Under the pieces are notes generated by a model. It had not been told where the DNA came from and made no database searches. It worked only from the letters and a program-made list of their open reading frames with translations. DNA of 64,000 nucleotides. Origin: Betaproteobacteria bacterium (GTDB lineage Bacteria > Pseudomonadota > Gammaproteobacteria > Burkholderiales > Casimicrobiaceae). Shown here piece after piece: positions 23,999-32,628 of this stretch; positions within the stretch are counted from its first letter, which is position 1, and each line of letters starts with the position of its first letter. Where the stretch lies: positions 124,001 through 188,000 of the forward strand of contig BOKS01000004.1 in the NCBI GenBank assembly GCA_016861105.1. Reading direction: 5' to 3'. A program made the translations under genes and the position numbers.

Positions 23999-25066
23999 AT
24001 GGCTTCCACCGCTCCCTCCTCCGTGATCGCCGGCCGGGCGCCCGCCGCAACGTCGCGCGGCGCCGTCGCCGCGTGGCTGCTCGCCTGCTGCGCGCTGGTC
24101 TTCGCGATGATCGTCGTCGGCGGCGTCACGCGGCTCACGCACTCGGGGCTGTCGATCACCGAGTGGCAGCCCATCGTCGGCACGCTGCCCCCGCTGTCAG
24201 CCGAGGACTGGCAGGTCGCCTTCGACAAGTACCGGCAGACGCCCGAGTACCGCGAGGTCAACCGCGGGATGACGCTGGAGGCGTTCAAGGGCATCTTCTG
24301 GTGGGAGTACTTCCACCGGCTGCTCGGACGCCTGATCGGCGTCGCGTTCCTCGTGCCGTTCCTGTGGTTCCTCGTGCGCCGGCGCATCCCGGAGGGCTAC
24401 GGGTGGCCGCTCGTCGGGCTGTTCGTGCTCGGCGGGCTGCAGGGCGCGATGGGCTGGTACATGGTGAAGAGCGGGCTGGTCGATGACCCGCGCGTGTCGC
24501 AGTTCCGCCTGACGGCGCACCTCGGCCTCGCGTTCGTGATCCTCGGCGCGATGCTCTGGACGGCGCTGTCGCTGCTCGACCCGAAGCGGGTGCGGCTCAC
24601 GGACGCGCGGGCGCGCTCGGCGCGGCGCTGGGCGTTCGCCATCGTCGTGCTCGTGTTCGCGATGGTGCTGACCGGCGGCCTCGTCGCCGGGATCCGCGCG
24701 GGCTTCGCGTACAACACGTTCCCGCTGATGAACGGCCGGTTCGTCCCGCCCGAGATCTTCATGATCGAGCCGGCGTGGCGCAACTTCTTCTGGAACATGG
24801 CCACCGTCCAGTTCGACCACCGGATCGGGGCCTACGTGCTCGCGCTCCTGGTGCCGGTGCTGTGGTGGAAGCTGCGGCGCGCGCCGCAGATTCCGGCGAG
24901 TGCGGAGAAGGCCGGCAATGCGCTGCTCGCGATGCTCGCGGTGCAGATCGTGCTGGGCATCGCCACGCTGCTGGCGGTGGTGCCGCTGTCGCTCGCGGCG
25001 CTGCATCAGGCAGGCGCGGTCGTGGTGTTCGCGCTCGCGGTCCGCGTCGCGCACGCGTTGCGCTGA
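23999..25066 (+). CDS. ctaA: Heme A synthase, COX15/CtaA family
   Basis: The 355-residue protein has eight hydrophobic helices in two four-helix halves. The conserved histidine motifs are GGVTRLTHSGLSITEWQPIVG, WWEYFHRLLGR, LTAHLGLAF, TVQFDHRIGAY and LAALHQAGAVV, which hold heme O/heme b. Role: oxidation of the heme O methyl group to heme A for cytochrome aa3-type oxidases. The start at 23999 is chosen over a GTG 15 codons upstream. The FNR-type box and DUF2249 gene downstream are separate; the PCu(A)C chaperone at 19319 is a functional companion. Confidence 0.92.
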   Translation: MASTAPSSVIAGRAPAATSRGAVAAWLLACCALVFAMIVVGGVTRLTHSGLSITEWQPIVGTLPPLSAEDWQVAFDKYRQTPEYREVNRGMTLEAFKGIFWWEYFHRLLGRLIGVAFLVPFLWFLVRRRIPEGYGWPLVGLFVLGGLQGAMGWYMVKSGLVDDPRVSQFRLTAHLGLAFVILGAMLWTALSLLDPKRVRLTDARARSARRWAFAIVVLVFAMVLTGGLVAGIRAGFAYNTFPLMNGRFVPPEIFMIEPAWRNFFWNMATVQFDHRIGAYVLALLVPVLWWKLRRAPQIPASAEKAGNALLAMLAVQIVLGIATLLAVVPLSLAALHQAGAVVVFALAVRVAHALR

Positions 25067-25129
25067 ACGGGAGGGGCGTTGCGCGGGCGCACGCGGCGAC
25101 CTCCGGCGCGCAGGCGCGCGCCGGCACGC

Positions 25130-25170
25130 TTGACGGCCGTCAAGGACGGGCGCTGCCTCGCACGGACAAT
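25130..25170 (+). promoter_or_regulatory. FNR/Dnr class II promoter before the DUF2249 gene
   Basis: TTGACGGCCGTCAA at 25130-25143 is a perfect 14-bp palindrome of the FNR/Dnr type. A GACAAT at 25165-25170 lies 21 bp after it, as expected for a box centred near -41 with the -10 element following. The gene starts at 25215. Confidence 0.65.
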
Positions 25171-25214
25171 GGTCGGCGATCCGCGCGCGGGACGGCCGCG
25201 TGCGCCAACGCACG

Positions 25215-25439
25215 ATGGCACGGCACTTCACGCTCGACATCCGCGGCATGGAGCCGCCCGAGCCGCTCGAACGCGTGCTCGGCACGATCGCGGATTTCCG
25301 ACAAGGGGACACGCTGAGGATCCTGTCGGACTTCGAGCCGCTGCCCCTCTACCGGATCCTGGAGCGGGACGGCTTCGAACATCGCGCGGAGCCGGGCGCC
25401 GACGCGCCCTGCGAGATCACGATCTGGTCGCGCGTGTAG
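25215..25439 (+). CDS. DUF2249 domain protein
   Basis: The 74-residue protein MARHFTLDIRGMEPPEPLERVL... has the DUF2249 layout: LDIRGMEPPEP, FRQGDTLRILSDFEPLPLYRILE and a final strand EITIWSRV. The fold is SirA/TusA-like. Family members are repeatedly found with nitric-oxide and nitrite genes in denitrifiers, and the FNR/Dnr-type promoter here fits low-oxygen or NO control. The biochemical role is unknown. The start at 25215 gives the conserved N-terminus; a GTG five codons earlier is possible. Confidence 0.8.
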   Translation: MARHFTLDIRGMEPPEPLERVLGTIADFRQGDTLRILSDFEPLPLYRILERDGFEHRAEPGADAPCEITIWSRV

Positions 25440-25495
25440 GCGCGGCGCCCGCGCGCGGCGCCGGCACGCCCGCTCCCGCCTCGCGCTGGGAGCGC

Positions 25496-25585
25496 GTGCG
25501 CGCCACGCTCGCGTGCCGCCGCTGCGCGATCGGCTGGCTCGCCTACGTGCTCGCCGCCGCGCTGCTGGTCGCCGCGTTCCGGTAG
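25496..25585 (+). CDS. Possible 29-residue single-helix membrane peptide
   Basis: A GTG at 25496 opens a 29-codon frame, VRATLACRRCAIGWLAYVLA with a hydrophobic end, i.e. a CRRC motif and one membrane helix, directly after the DUF2249 gene. It could be an oxygen-responsive small membrane peptide co-transcribed with DUF2249, but there is no clear ribosome-binding site and chance cannot be excluded. Confidence 0.2.
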   Translation: MRATLACRRCAIGWLAYVLAAALLVAAFR

Positions 25586-25671
25586 CACCCGCCCCCGCTT
25601 TTGAGGGGCGGCCGCTCCAGCGTCTTCCGCGTCTTCCCGCCAGGCACCGGCGCGCGTCGTCGCGCACGCGC

Positions 25672-25709
25672 TTGACATCGGCTTCGCGCATGCTTTAACG
25701 TATACGTTA
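25672..25709 (+). promoter_or_regulatory. Promoter with GntR-type palindromic operator
   Basis: TTGACA at 25672-25677 is followed by the perfect 14-bp palindrome TAACGTATACGTTA at 25696-25709, which overlaps where the -10 would fall (TTTAAC at 25694-25699, 16-bp spacer). GTATAC-centred palindromes are typical of FCD-type GntR sites. The GntR encoded second in the downstream operon is the obvious candidate repressor. Confidence 0.65.
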
Positions 25710-25777
25710 GAGTACACACAACAGAGACGCCCCGTCGCGCGACGCGCGGCAGGCAGCGTCCCCGGAGGAGACCCGCT

Positions 25778-26767
25778 TTGCAGCAGCTGCGCGAGCGGCC
25801 GGTCGACCCGGCCGCCCTGTCGTTCGTCGGCGCAGGGCTCGTGCGGCCGGAGTGCGTGCTCGCGGCCGCGGACGGCTCGCTGTACACGGCCGACTGGCGC
25901 GGCGGCGTCGCGCACCTGCGCTCCGACGGGACGCAGATGCTGTACGGCGGGTCGCTCCCCGGCGGCCGGCCGCTGCGGCCCAACGGCATCGCACTGCTGC
26001 CCGACGGCAGCTTCCTGCTCGCGGACCTGGGCGAGACGCAGGGTGGCGTGTTCCGGCTGCAGCGCGACGGTCGCGTCGAGCCGTTCGTCGAGCGCGTCGA
26101 CGGCGTCGACCTGCCGCCGACCAACTACGTCGCGCGCGACGCGCAGGGGCGCACGTGGATCACGGTCAGCACGCGGCGCGTGCCGCGCGCGCAGGCCTAC
26201 CGCGCGGACGTCGCCGACGGCTTCGTGGTGCTCGTCGACGGGCGCGGCGCGCGCATCGTGGCCGACGGGCTCGGGTACACGAACGAGGCGCTGGTATCGC
26301 CGGACGACGCGTGGCTGTACGTCAACGAGACCTTCGGGCGGCGCCTGTCGCGCTTCCGCATCGCAGCCGACGGCACGCTGGGCGCGCGCGAGGTGGTAAC
26401 CACGTTCGGCCACGGCAGCTACCCCGACGGGCTCGCGTTCGACGCCGAGGGCGGCGTGTGGATCACCAGCATCGTGAGCAACCGGGTGATCCGCGTCGAC
26501 CGCGACGGCGCGCAGACCGTGGTGATCGAGGACGCGGACCCGGCCCACGTCGACTGGGCGGAGCGTGCCTACCTGGCCGGCGCAATGGGGCGCCCGCACC
26601 TCGACAAGGCGGCGGGGACGGTGCTGCGCAACGTCTCCAGTCTCGCGTTCGGCGGGCCGGACCTGCGCACGGCCTACCTCGGCTGCCTGCTCGGCGATGC
26701 CATCGCGAGCTTCCGCACGAGCGTCGCGGGGCATCCGCCGGTCCACTGGAAGGTGCGTGCGCCATGA
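25778..26767 (+). CDS. SMP-30/gluconolactonase-like sugar lactone hydrolase
   Basis: The TTG at 25778 is set by cggaggagac upstream. The 329-residue six-bladed propeller has the metal-binding residues of the family: Glu25 in RPECVLAAADGSLYTADW, the asparagine in GYTNEALVSPDD and the aspartate in YPDGLAFDAEGGVWIT. Role: hydrolysis of sugar lactones to aldonates with a divalent metal. It is first in a ten-gene plus-strand run (to 34909) that also encodes sugar-acid dehydrogenases and a TRAP importer, and its stop overlaps the GntR start. The exact lactone is unknown. Confidence 0.85.
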   Translation: MQQLRERPVDPAALSFVGAGLVRPECVLAAADGSLYTADWRGGVAHLRSDGTQMLYGGSLPGGRPLRPNGIALLPDGSFLLADLGETQGGVFRLQRDGRVEPFVERVDGVDLPPTNYVARDAQGRTWITVSTRRVPRAQAYRADVADGFVVLVDGRGARIVADGLGYTNEALVSPDDAWLYVNETFGRRLSRFRIAADGTLGAREVVTTFGHGSYPDGLAFDAEGGVWITSIVSNRVIRVDRDGAQTVVIEDADPAHVDWAERAYLAGAMGRPHLDKAAGTVLRNVSSLAFGGPDLRTAYLGCLLGDAIASFRTSVAGHPPVHWKVRAP

Positions 26768-27456
26768 CCGCGTCGCGTCGTACGCCGGCCGACGATGCGA
26801 CGGGCTCGCTGGTCGACGCCGCCTACCAGACGATGCGCCGGCGCATCCTCGACAACGCGTGGGCGCCCGGCTACCGCGCCCTCGAGCAGGCGATCGCGCT
26901 GGAGCTCGGCATGAGCCGCACGCCGGTGCGCGAGGCGCTGATCCGGCTCGCCAACGAGGGGCTGGTCGAGGTCGTCCCGCGCCACGGCATGCGCGTCCTT
27001 CCCGTGTCCGCGGCCGACATGAACGAGATCTACCAGGTCCTCGGCAGCCTCGAGGCGACGGCCGCGGAGCTGGTGGCGGCGCGGCGTCCCGCGGCGGCGG
27101 AGATCGCACCGCTGGAGGCGGCATCGCGCGCGATGGCCGAGGCGCTGAAGCGCGGCGACCTCGACGCGTGGGCGGAGGCGGACGAGCGCTTCCACCGCCA
27201 CCTGGTCGAGCTCTGCGGCAACCGGCTGCTCGCTGCGACGGTGAACAACTTCTGGGACCGGGCGCACCGCGCGCGGATGTTCACGCTGCGCCTGCGGCCG
27301 CTGCCCGTGCACTCGACGCGCGAGCACAGGGACCTCGTGCGCGCGATCCGCAAGGGCGACGTCGGCACCGCGCGCGAGATCCACCGCGCGCACCGCGACC
27401 GCGGGCGCCGCGAGCTGACCGCCATCCTCGACCGCTACCGACTTCCCACGCTCTGA
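26764..27456 (+). CDS. GntR family regulator, FCD subgroup
   Basis: The 230-residue protein has the N-terminal winged helix (LVDAAYQTMRRRILDNAWAPGYRALEQAIALELGMSRTPVREAL, about residues 17-60) and an all-helical FCD domain with the metal-site pattern DERFHRHLVELCGN and two later histidines (HSTREHRDLVRAI, IHRAHRDR). The ATGA overlap with the lactonase gene indicates coupling. It likely binds TAACGTATACGTTA in the operon promoter and is released by a sugar acid, as is known for FCD regulators. Confidence 0.92.
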   Translation: MTASRRTPADDATGSLVDAAYQTMRRRILDNAWAPGYRALEQAIALELGMSRTPVREALIRLANEGLVEVVPRHGMRVLPVSAADMNEIYQVLGSLEATAAELVAARRPAAAEIAPLEAASRAMAEALKRGDLDAWAEADERFHRHLVELCGNRLLAATVNNFWDRAHRARMFTLRLRPLPVHSTREHRDLVRAIRKGDVGTAREIHRAHRDRGRRELTAILDRYRLPTL

Positions 27457-27460
27457 CCCC

Positions 27461-28537
27461 ATGCGCACGTTCGACATCGCCGTCCTGCCCGGCGACGGCA
27501 TCGGTCCCGAAGTGATCGACGCGACGCTGCCGATCCTCGAGCGCGTCGCGCACGGCGCGCCGTTCGCGTTCCGCTTCGCGAGCCACCCCGGGGGCGCGCA
27601 GCACTACCAGGCGACGGGCCAGGCGCTGCCCGAGGCGACGTTCGAGTCGGCGCGGCGCGCGGACGCCATCCTGTTCGGCGCGATGGGGTGGCCGGCCATC
27701 CGCTACGCGGACGGTACCGAGATCGCGCCGCAGCTCGACCTGCGCGAGCGTCTCGACCTGTACGCGGGCGTGCGCCCGGCGCGCGCGCTGCCCGGCATCC
27801 CGCTGCCGCTGGCGGACCCGCGTGCACGCTCGATCGACCTCGTCGTGATCCGCGAGTCCACCGAAGGGTTGTTCGCCTCGCGCGGACGCGGCGAGGTGAT
27901 CGGCGACGCAGAGGCGCGCGACACGATGGTGATCACGCGGCGCGGCAGCGAGCGCATAGCCGAGTTCGCCTTCCGCCTCGCGGCGCGCCGCAAGCGTCGC
28001 GGCCGCCCGGGTCGCGTCACCTGCGTCGACAAGGCCAACGTCTTCCGCTCGATGGCGTTCTTCCGCAAGGTGTTCGACGAGGTCGCCGCGCGGCATCCGG
28101 GCATCGAGGGCCGGCACCACTACATCGACGCGACCGCGCTCGACCTCGTGCGCAGGCCGTGGGAGTTCGACGTGCTGGTCACCGAGAACATGTTCGGCGA
28201 CATCCTCTCCGACGAGACCGCGGCGCTCGTCGGCGGCATGGGCATGGCGCCGTCCGGCGACATCGGCGATGCGCACGGCCTGTTCCAGCCGTGCCACGGC
28301 TCGGCGCCGGACATCGCGGGCGAGGGCAAGGCCAACCCGACGGCGACCGTTCTCTCCGCGGCGATGATGCTCGACTGGCTCGCCGACCGCAGCGGCGAGG
28401 AGGCGCTCGCCGAGGCGGCCGTGCGCATCGAGCGCGCCGTCGACGCGGTGTTCGCCTCCGGCCGCCTCGCGCCCTACGAGTTCGGCGGCCGCGACGGCAC
28501 GCGCGCGATCGCCGGCGCGATCGCGTCCCACCTGTGA
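27461..28537 (+). CDS. LeuB/tartrate-dehydrogenase family beta-decarboxylating dehydrogenase
   Basis: The 358-residue protein has the NAD-linked isocitrate/isopropylmalate dehydrogenase signatures: LPGDGIGPEVI, VRPARALPGI, VVIRESTEGLF, VDKANVFR, the metal-binding NMFGDILSDETAALVGGMGMAPSGDIGD and QPCHGSAPDIAGEGKANPTA. Such enzymes oxidise a hydroxyl next to a carboxylate and may decarboxylate the product. The adjacent genes argue against leucine synthesis and for oxidation of a C4 acid such as tartrate, malate or a tetronate. A second copy of the family lies at 46344. Confidence 0.88.
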   Translation: MRTFDIAVLPGDGIGPEVIDATLPILERVAHGAPFAFRFASHPGGAQHYQATGQALPEATFESARRADAILFGAMGWPAIRYADGTEIAPQLDLRERLDLYAGVRPARALPGIPLPLADPRARSIDLVVIRESTEGLFASRGRGEVIGDAEARDTMVITRRGSERIAEFAFRLAARRKRRGRPGRVTCVDKANVFRSMAFFRKVFDEVAARHPGIEGRHHYIDATALDLVRRPWEFDVLVTENMFGDILSDETAALVGGMGMAPSGDIGDAHGLFQPCHGSAPDIAGEGKANPTATVLSAAMMLDWLADRSGEEALAEAAVRIERAVDAVFASGRLAPYEFGGRDGTRAIAGAIASHL

Positions 28538-29619
28538 GCGCCGCGATGGCCAGGCTTCGCGTGCTCGGGGTGGGGGCCGGCTACTTCAGCCAGTTCCAGT
28601 ACCACGGCTGGCGCAACATCGACGAGGTCGAGGTCGTCGGCATCGTCAACCGCGACGCGGCGAGGGCGCGCGCAATGGCGACGCGCTTCGGCATCGACGG
28701 CGTCTACGACGACCTCGAAGCGGCCCTCGACGCGACGCGGCCCGACATCGTCGACATCATCACCCCTCCGGAGACGCACCGGGCGTACGTGGCGGCGACG
28801 CTGGCGCGCGGCGTCGCGACGATCTGTCAGAAGCCGTTCGGCCGCGACTACGCCGACGCGCTCGCGCTGGCGGAGATGGCCGACCGCGCGCGCGCGCCGC
28901 TGGTCGTGCACGAGAACTTCCGCTGGGAGCCGTGGTACCGCGAGGCGCGGCGGCTGATCGACGCCGGCACGCTCGGGAAGCTGCACGGCGTCGCGTTCCG
29001 GCTGCGTCCCGGCGACGGCCAGGGTCCGCGCGCCTACCTCGATCGCCAGCCCTACTTCCAGCAGATGCCGCTGTTCCTCGTGCGCGAGACCGCCATCCAC
29101 TGGATCGACACCTTCCGCTTCCTGATGGGCGAGGTGCGCGCCGTCTACGCGTGCCTGCGGCGCCTCAATCCCGCGATCGCCGGCGAGGACGCCGGCATCA
29201 TCGTGTTCGAGTTCGACGGCGGCGCGACCGGATTGTTCGACGGCAACCGCCTCAACGATCACGTCGCGTCGAACCCGCGGCGGACGATGGGGGAGGCGTG
29301 GCTGGAGGGCTCCGGCGGCGTGCTGCGGCTCGACGGCGAGGCGCGGCTGTGGTGGAAGCCGCACCAGCGCCCCGAGGCCGAGCACGCCTACGACCGCGGG
29401 CCCGACGACACCTTCGGCGGCGGCGCGTGCGAGTGGCTGCAGCGCCACGTCGTCGCGCACCTCGTCCGCGGCGCGCCGCTCGAGAACGCGGCGCGCGACT
29501 ATCTCGCCAACCTGCGCGTGCAGGAGGCGGTGTACCGCTCGGCGGCCGAGGGTCGCCGCATCGAGCTGGCTTCGTTCGACCCGTCGGCACCGGCGCGCGC
29601 CGCTGCCGCCGCCGCGTGA
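28534..29619 (+). CDS. Gfo/Idh/MocA family sugar dehydrogenase (D-apiose dehydrogenase-like)
   Basis: The GTG at 28534 overlaps the previous stop (GTGA); an ATG at 28546 is an alternative. The 361-residue protein starts with the Rossmann loop LGVGAGYFSQF, has QKP (Lys100) in place of the usual EKP catalytic motif, and IHWIDTFRFLMG where the family histidine lies. Gfo/Idh/MocA enzymes oxidise aldoses or cyclitols with NAD(P). The GAGYFSQFQY start resembles what I remember of ApsD, the D-apiose dehydrogenase, and a D-apionate-lactonase-like gene lies at 36702. That assignment is an inference. Confidence 0.8.
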   Translation: MSAAMARLRVLGVGAGYFSQFQYHGWRNIDEVEVVGIVNRDAARARAMATRFGIDGVYDDLEAALDATRPDIVDIITPPETHRAYVAATLARGVATICQKPFGRDYADALALAEMADRARAPLVVHENFRWEPWYREARRLIDAGTLGKLHGVAFRLRPGDGQGPRAYLDRQPYFQQMPLFLVRETAIHWIDTFRFLMGEVRAVYACLRRLNPAIAGEDAGIIVFEFDGGATGLFDGNRLNDHVASNPRRTMGEAWLEGSGGVLRLDGEARLWWKPHQRPEAEHAYDRGPDDTFGGGACEWLQRHVVAHLVRGAPLENAARDYLANLRVQEAVYRSAAEGRRIELASFDPSAPARAAAAAA

Positions 29620-29644
29620 CCCCGCAGCCCAAGGAGGAGCAACG

Positions 29645-30655
29645 ATGACTCGCAGACTGTTCGTGCAGAAGGTTGCCGTGGCGGCCACCGTCGCGGCGCT
29701 CGGATTCGCGCACGCCGCCGCGGCGCAGACGACGCTCAAGTTCAGCCACACCGACCAGCCCGGCGGCCTGCGGCAGAAGGCGGCGGAGCTGTTCGGCCAG
29801 CGGGTCGAGCAGTACACGCAGGGGCGCTACAAGGTGCAGGTGTTCCCGGCGAGCCAGCTCGCCAACGACCCCAAGGCCGTCGAGCAGCTGCAGCTCGGCG
29901 GGATCGACTTCACGGTCACCGGCACCGGGACCTATGCGACGCACATCCCGACGCTCAACCTGACGGCGCTCCCCTACCTCGTCGAGACCTACGAGCAGGG
30001 CTGGAAGCTCTACGACGAGTCGAAGTGGCTGCAGGCGCAGTTCGCCAAGGGGCCGGAGAAGGGCTTCCGCTTCCTGTCGACGTTCGAGGCCGGCTTCCGC
30101 TCGATGACGACCAAGGATCCGCTCGCTACGCCCGCCGACGCGAAGGGCAAGAAGCTGCGCACCTTCCCCAACGAGATGATGCGCTGGACGCTGGAGGCGA
30201 TCGGCTTCAACCTGCAGATCATGCCGCTGCCGGAGGTCTACCTCGCGATCCAGCAGGGGACGGTGTCGGGGCAGGAGAACCCGGTCGACACGATCCACGC
30301 GAACAAGTTCTACGAGGTCGCGCCGAACGTCACGCTGACGCAGCACGTCTACAGCCCGATCCCGCTGACCGTCTCGGAGAAGACGTGGCAGAAGCTCTCG
30401 CCCGCGGACCGCGACGCCGTGGCGAAGGCGGCGCGGGAGGCGGCGGACTGGAGCCGCCGCGAGGTGCGCGCGGCCGAGGAGGCCCAGCTCAAGGACATGG
30501 CCGGCAAGGGCGCGAAGATCGCGCGCCCGAACCTCGCGCCGTTCCGCGACGCGGTGCAGCCCGCGTATGCGAAGGCCAAGGAGAAGTACGGGGCGGACGT
30601 CGACGCGATCCTCGCCGACGCCTCCGTCGTGCGCAAGGCGGCGCCGGCGAAGTGA
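29645..30655 (+). CDS. TRAP transporter substrate-binding protein (DctP type)
   Basis: The 336-residue protein has a signal peptide ending in AHAAAAQ near residue 28 and the DctP pattern: TTLKFSHTDQPGGLRQKAAELF, the arginine-bearing GKKLRTFPNEM that usually clamps a substrate carboxylate, and VSGQENPVDTIHANKFYEV. It is periplasmic and captures a carboxylated substrate for the QM permease genes that follow. The ATG is preceded by aaggaggagcaacg. Position within the operon suggests a sugar acid. Confidence 0.92.
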   Translation: MTRRLFVQKVAVAATVAALGFAHAAAAQTTLKFSHTDQPGGLRQKAAELFGQRVEQYTQGRYKVQVFPASQLANDPKAVEQLQLGGIDFTVTGTGTYATHIPTLNLTALPYLVETYEQGWKLYDESKWLQAQFAKGPEKGFRFLSTFEAGFRSMTTKDPLATPADAKGKKLRTFPNEMMRWTLEAIGFNLQIMPLPEVYLAIQQGTVSGQENPVDTIHANKFYEVAPNVTLTQHVYSPIPLTVSEKTWQKLSPADRDAVAKAAREAADWSRREVRAAEEAQLKDMAGKGAKIARPNLAPFRDAVQPAYAKAKEKYGADVDAILADASVVRKAAPAK

Positions 30656-30688
30656 CGTGAGCCGCGTGCGCGCACGGACGCGCGGGTC

Positions 30689-31297
30689 GTGACCGGCGTC
30701 CACGATCCGGGCGGCGTCTCGCCGGGGCGCGGGCAGCACGCGCGCCGCCGCGGCGCCCGCGCGCGCGGCCGGCCCGGCGAGCTGCTGCCGCCCGCGCCGC
30801 CCGCGCCGCGCGTGCTGGAGGTGGTCGGGATCGCGACCGACTGGGTCGTCGTCGCGATCGGCGCCACGATGATCGCGCTCGTCTTCGTGAACGTCTGCCT
30901 GCACGTCGTCGGGCGCGACCTCGCGTGGGTGACCGAGCTCGCGGAGCTGCTGATGGTCTGGGTGACGTTCCTCGGCGGCGCCTGCGCGACGAGGCGCGGC
31001 GCGCAGATGACCATCACCGAGTTCATCGACAAGCTGTCGGGCACGCGGCGCCTGGTCGCGGATGCGCTCGTCAACCTCCTCGCGATCGCCGTGCTCGCGT
31101 CCCTCGTCTGGTACGGCCTGCGGCTCGTCGCGGCGAGCTGGGGGAACGAGCTCACGGTGCTGCAGATCCCGATGTCGTTCCAGTACCTCGGCATGCCGGT
31201 CGGCTGCGCGCTGATGCTCCTGTGGCTCGCGTGGGACCTGTGGCGCATCGCGCGCGGCGATCCGCGCGGGGCCCGCTGGAACGCGCCGGAGGACTGA
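30689..31297 (+). CDS. TRAP transporter small permease (DctQ type)
   Basis: The GTG at 30689 gives 202 residues. After an unusual 45-residue Arg/Ala/Pro-rich N-terminal extension come four membrane helices: VVVAIGATMIALVFVNVCL, LAELLMVWVTFLGGA with the ATRRGAQMTI turn, ALVNLLAIAVLASLVWYGL and LGMPVGCALMLLWLAW. This is the DctQ topology. The extension may mean that the real start is further in, though no better start codon is obvious. It pairs with DctM encoded 4 bp downstream. Confidence 0.88.
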   Translation: MTGVHDPGGVSPGRGQHARRRGARARGRPGELLPPAPPAPRVLEVVGIATDWVVVAIGATMIALVFVNVCLHVVGRDLAWVTELAELLMVWVTFLGGACATRRGAQMTITEFIDKLSGTRRLVADALVNLLAIAVLASLVWYGLRLVAASWGNELTVLQIPMSFQYLGMPVGCALMLLWLAWDLWRIARGDPRGARWNAPED

Positions 31298-31301
31298 CCG
31301 C

Positions 31302-32585
31302 GTGCTCGCCCCGCTGCTCTTCGTCGGCTTCTTCGCGCTCGCGCTCGCCGGGATCCCGCTGCTCTATGCGCTCCTCGGCGCCACGATCGGCGCGATCGTC
31401 GTCGGGGGTCTGTCGCACCCGCTGGAGACGATCTTCCTGTCGTTCATCGGCGGCGTCGAGCCCTTCATCCTGATCGCGGTGCCGCTGTTCATCTTCGCCG
31501 GCGAGATCCTGTCGTCGGGCGGCGTCGGGCGGCGCATCGTCGACTTCGCGAAGGCGCTGCTCGGCTTCCTTCCCGGCGGACTCGGCGTGGTCACCGTGGC
31601 GTCGTGCCTCATGTTCGGCGGCGTGTCCGGGTCGGCGATCGCCGACACCGCCGCGATCGGATCGCTCGTGATCCCGGCGATGGTGCAGCGCGGCTACTCG
31701 CGCGGCTTCGCCGCGGCGCTGCTCGCCGTCGCCGGCACGCTCGCGCTGCTGATGCCGCTGTCGATCCCGTTCCTCGTCTACGCGTTCATCTCCGGCGTGT
31801 CGATGCGGCAGCTGTCGATGGCCGGCGTGGTTCCGGGGCTGGTGCTCGCGCTGTTCCTGATGGGCGTGTGCGTCTGGTACGGCCGCCGCAGCGGCTGCGA
31901 CAACGGCGAGGGCCGCCTGGCGCTGCGCGAGGTGCTGCGGGCGACGAAGGCCGCCGGCCCGGCGCTCGCGATGCCGCTGATCATCGTGGGCGGCATCTGG
32001 TCGGGCGTATTCACGCCGACCGAGTCGGCCGCCGTCGCCGTCGTCTACGGGCTGATCGTCTCGCTCGCCTACTACCGCGACATCGGCTGGCGCGACCTGC
32101 CGCGGCTGCTGGTCAACGCGTTCCAGACGAGCGCGACGGTGATGCTGGTGATCGGCGCGACCGGCGCGCTCGCATGGCTGATCACCGCCGAGCAGGTCGC
32201 CGTCGAGCTCGCGGGCTGGATCAAGGTCGTGGCGAGCGAGCCGTGGATGTTCCTGCTGCTGGTGAACTTCGTGCTGCTCGTGCTAGGCATCTTCATCGAG
32301 CCGCTGCCCGCGCTGCTGCTCACCGCGCCGCTGCTGCTGCCGCTCGCCCAGGCGTTCCGCATCGACCTCGTCCACCTCGGCGTGGTGATGACGGCCAACC
32401 TCGCGATCGCGCTGTACACGCCGCCGGTCGGCGGCACGCTGTTCGTCGCCGCCAGGCTCGCGAAGGCAGGCATCGGCGAGATCACGCGCGCCCTGTGGCC
32501 GCTGCTGGCGGCCGCGGTGGCCGCGCTGCTGGTCATCACGTACGTCCCGTCGCTCACCCGCGTGGTCTGGCGGATCGTCAACTAG
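31302..32585 (+). CDS. TRAP transporter large permease (DctM type)
   Basis: The 427-residue, about 12-helix protein has DctM hallmarks: ALAGIPLLYALLGATIGAIV, PLFIFAGEILSSGGVGRRIVDFAKALLG, LMFGGVSGSAIADTAAIGSLVIPAM and GIFIEPLPALLLTAPLLLPLA. It couples substrate movement to the sodium gradient. The GTG start is 4 bp after dctQ. Together with dctP and dctQ it forms a complete tripartite importer. Confidence 0.93.
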   Translation: MLAPLLFVGFFALALAGIPLLYALLGATIGAIVVGGLSHPLETIFLSFIGGVEPFILIAVPLFIFAGEILSSGGVGRRIVDFAKALLGFLPGGLGVVTVASCLMFGGVSGSAIADTAAIGSLVIPAMVQRGYSRGFAAALLAVAGTLALLMPLSIPFLVYAFISGVSMRQLSMAGVVPGLVLALFLMGVCVWYGRRSGCDNGEGRLALREVLRATKAAGPALAMPLIIVGGIWSGVFTPTESAAVAVVYGLIVSLAYYRDIGWRDLPRLLVNAFQTSATVMLVIGATGALAWLITAEQVAVELAGWIKVVASEPWMFLLLVNFVLLVLGIFIEPLPALLLTAPLLLPLAQAFRIDLVHLGVVMTANLAIALYTPPVGGTLFVAARLAKAGIGEITRALWPLLAAAVAALLVITYVPSLTRVVWRIVN

Positions 32586-32628
32586 CGCCTTCCGCGGGCG
32601 CGCCGCCGCCTCTCGAGACAGTCCTTCC

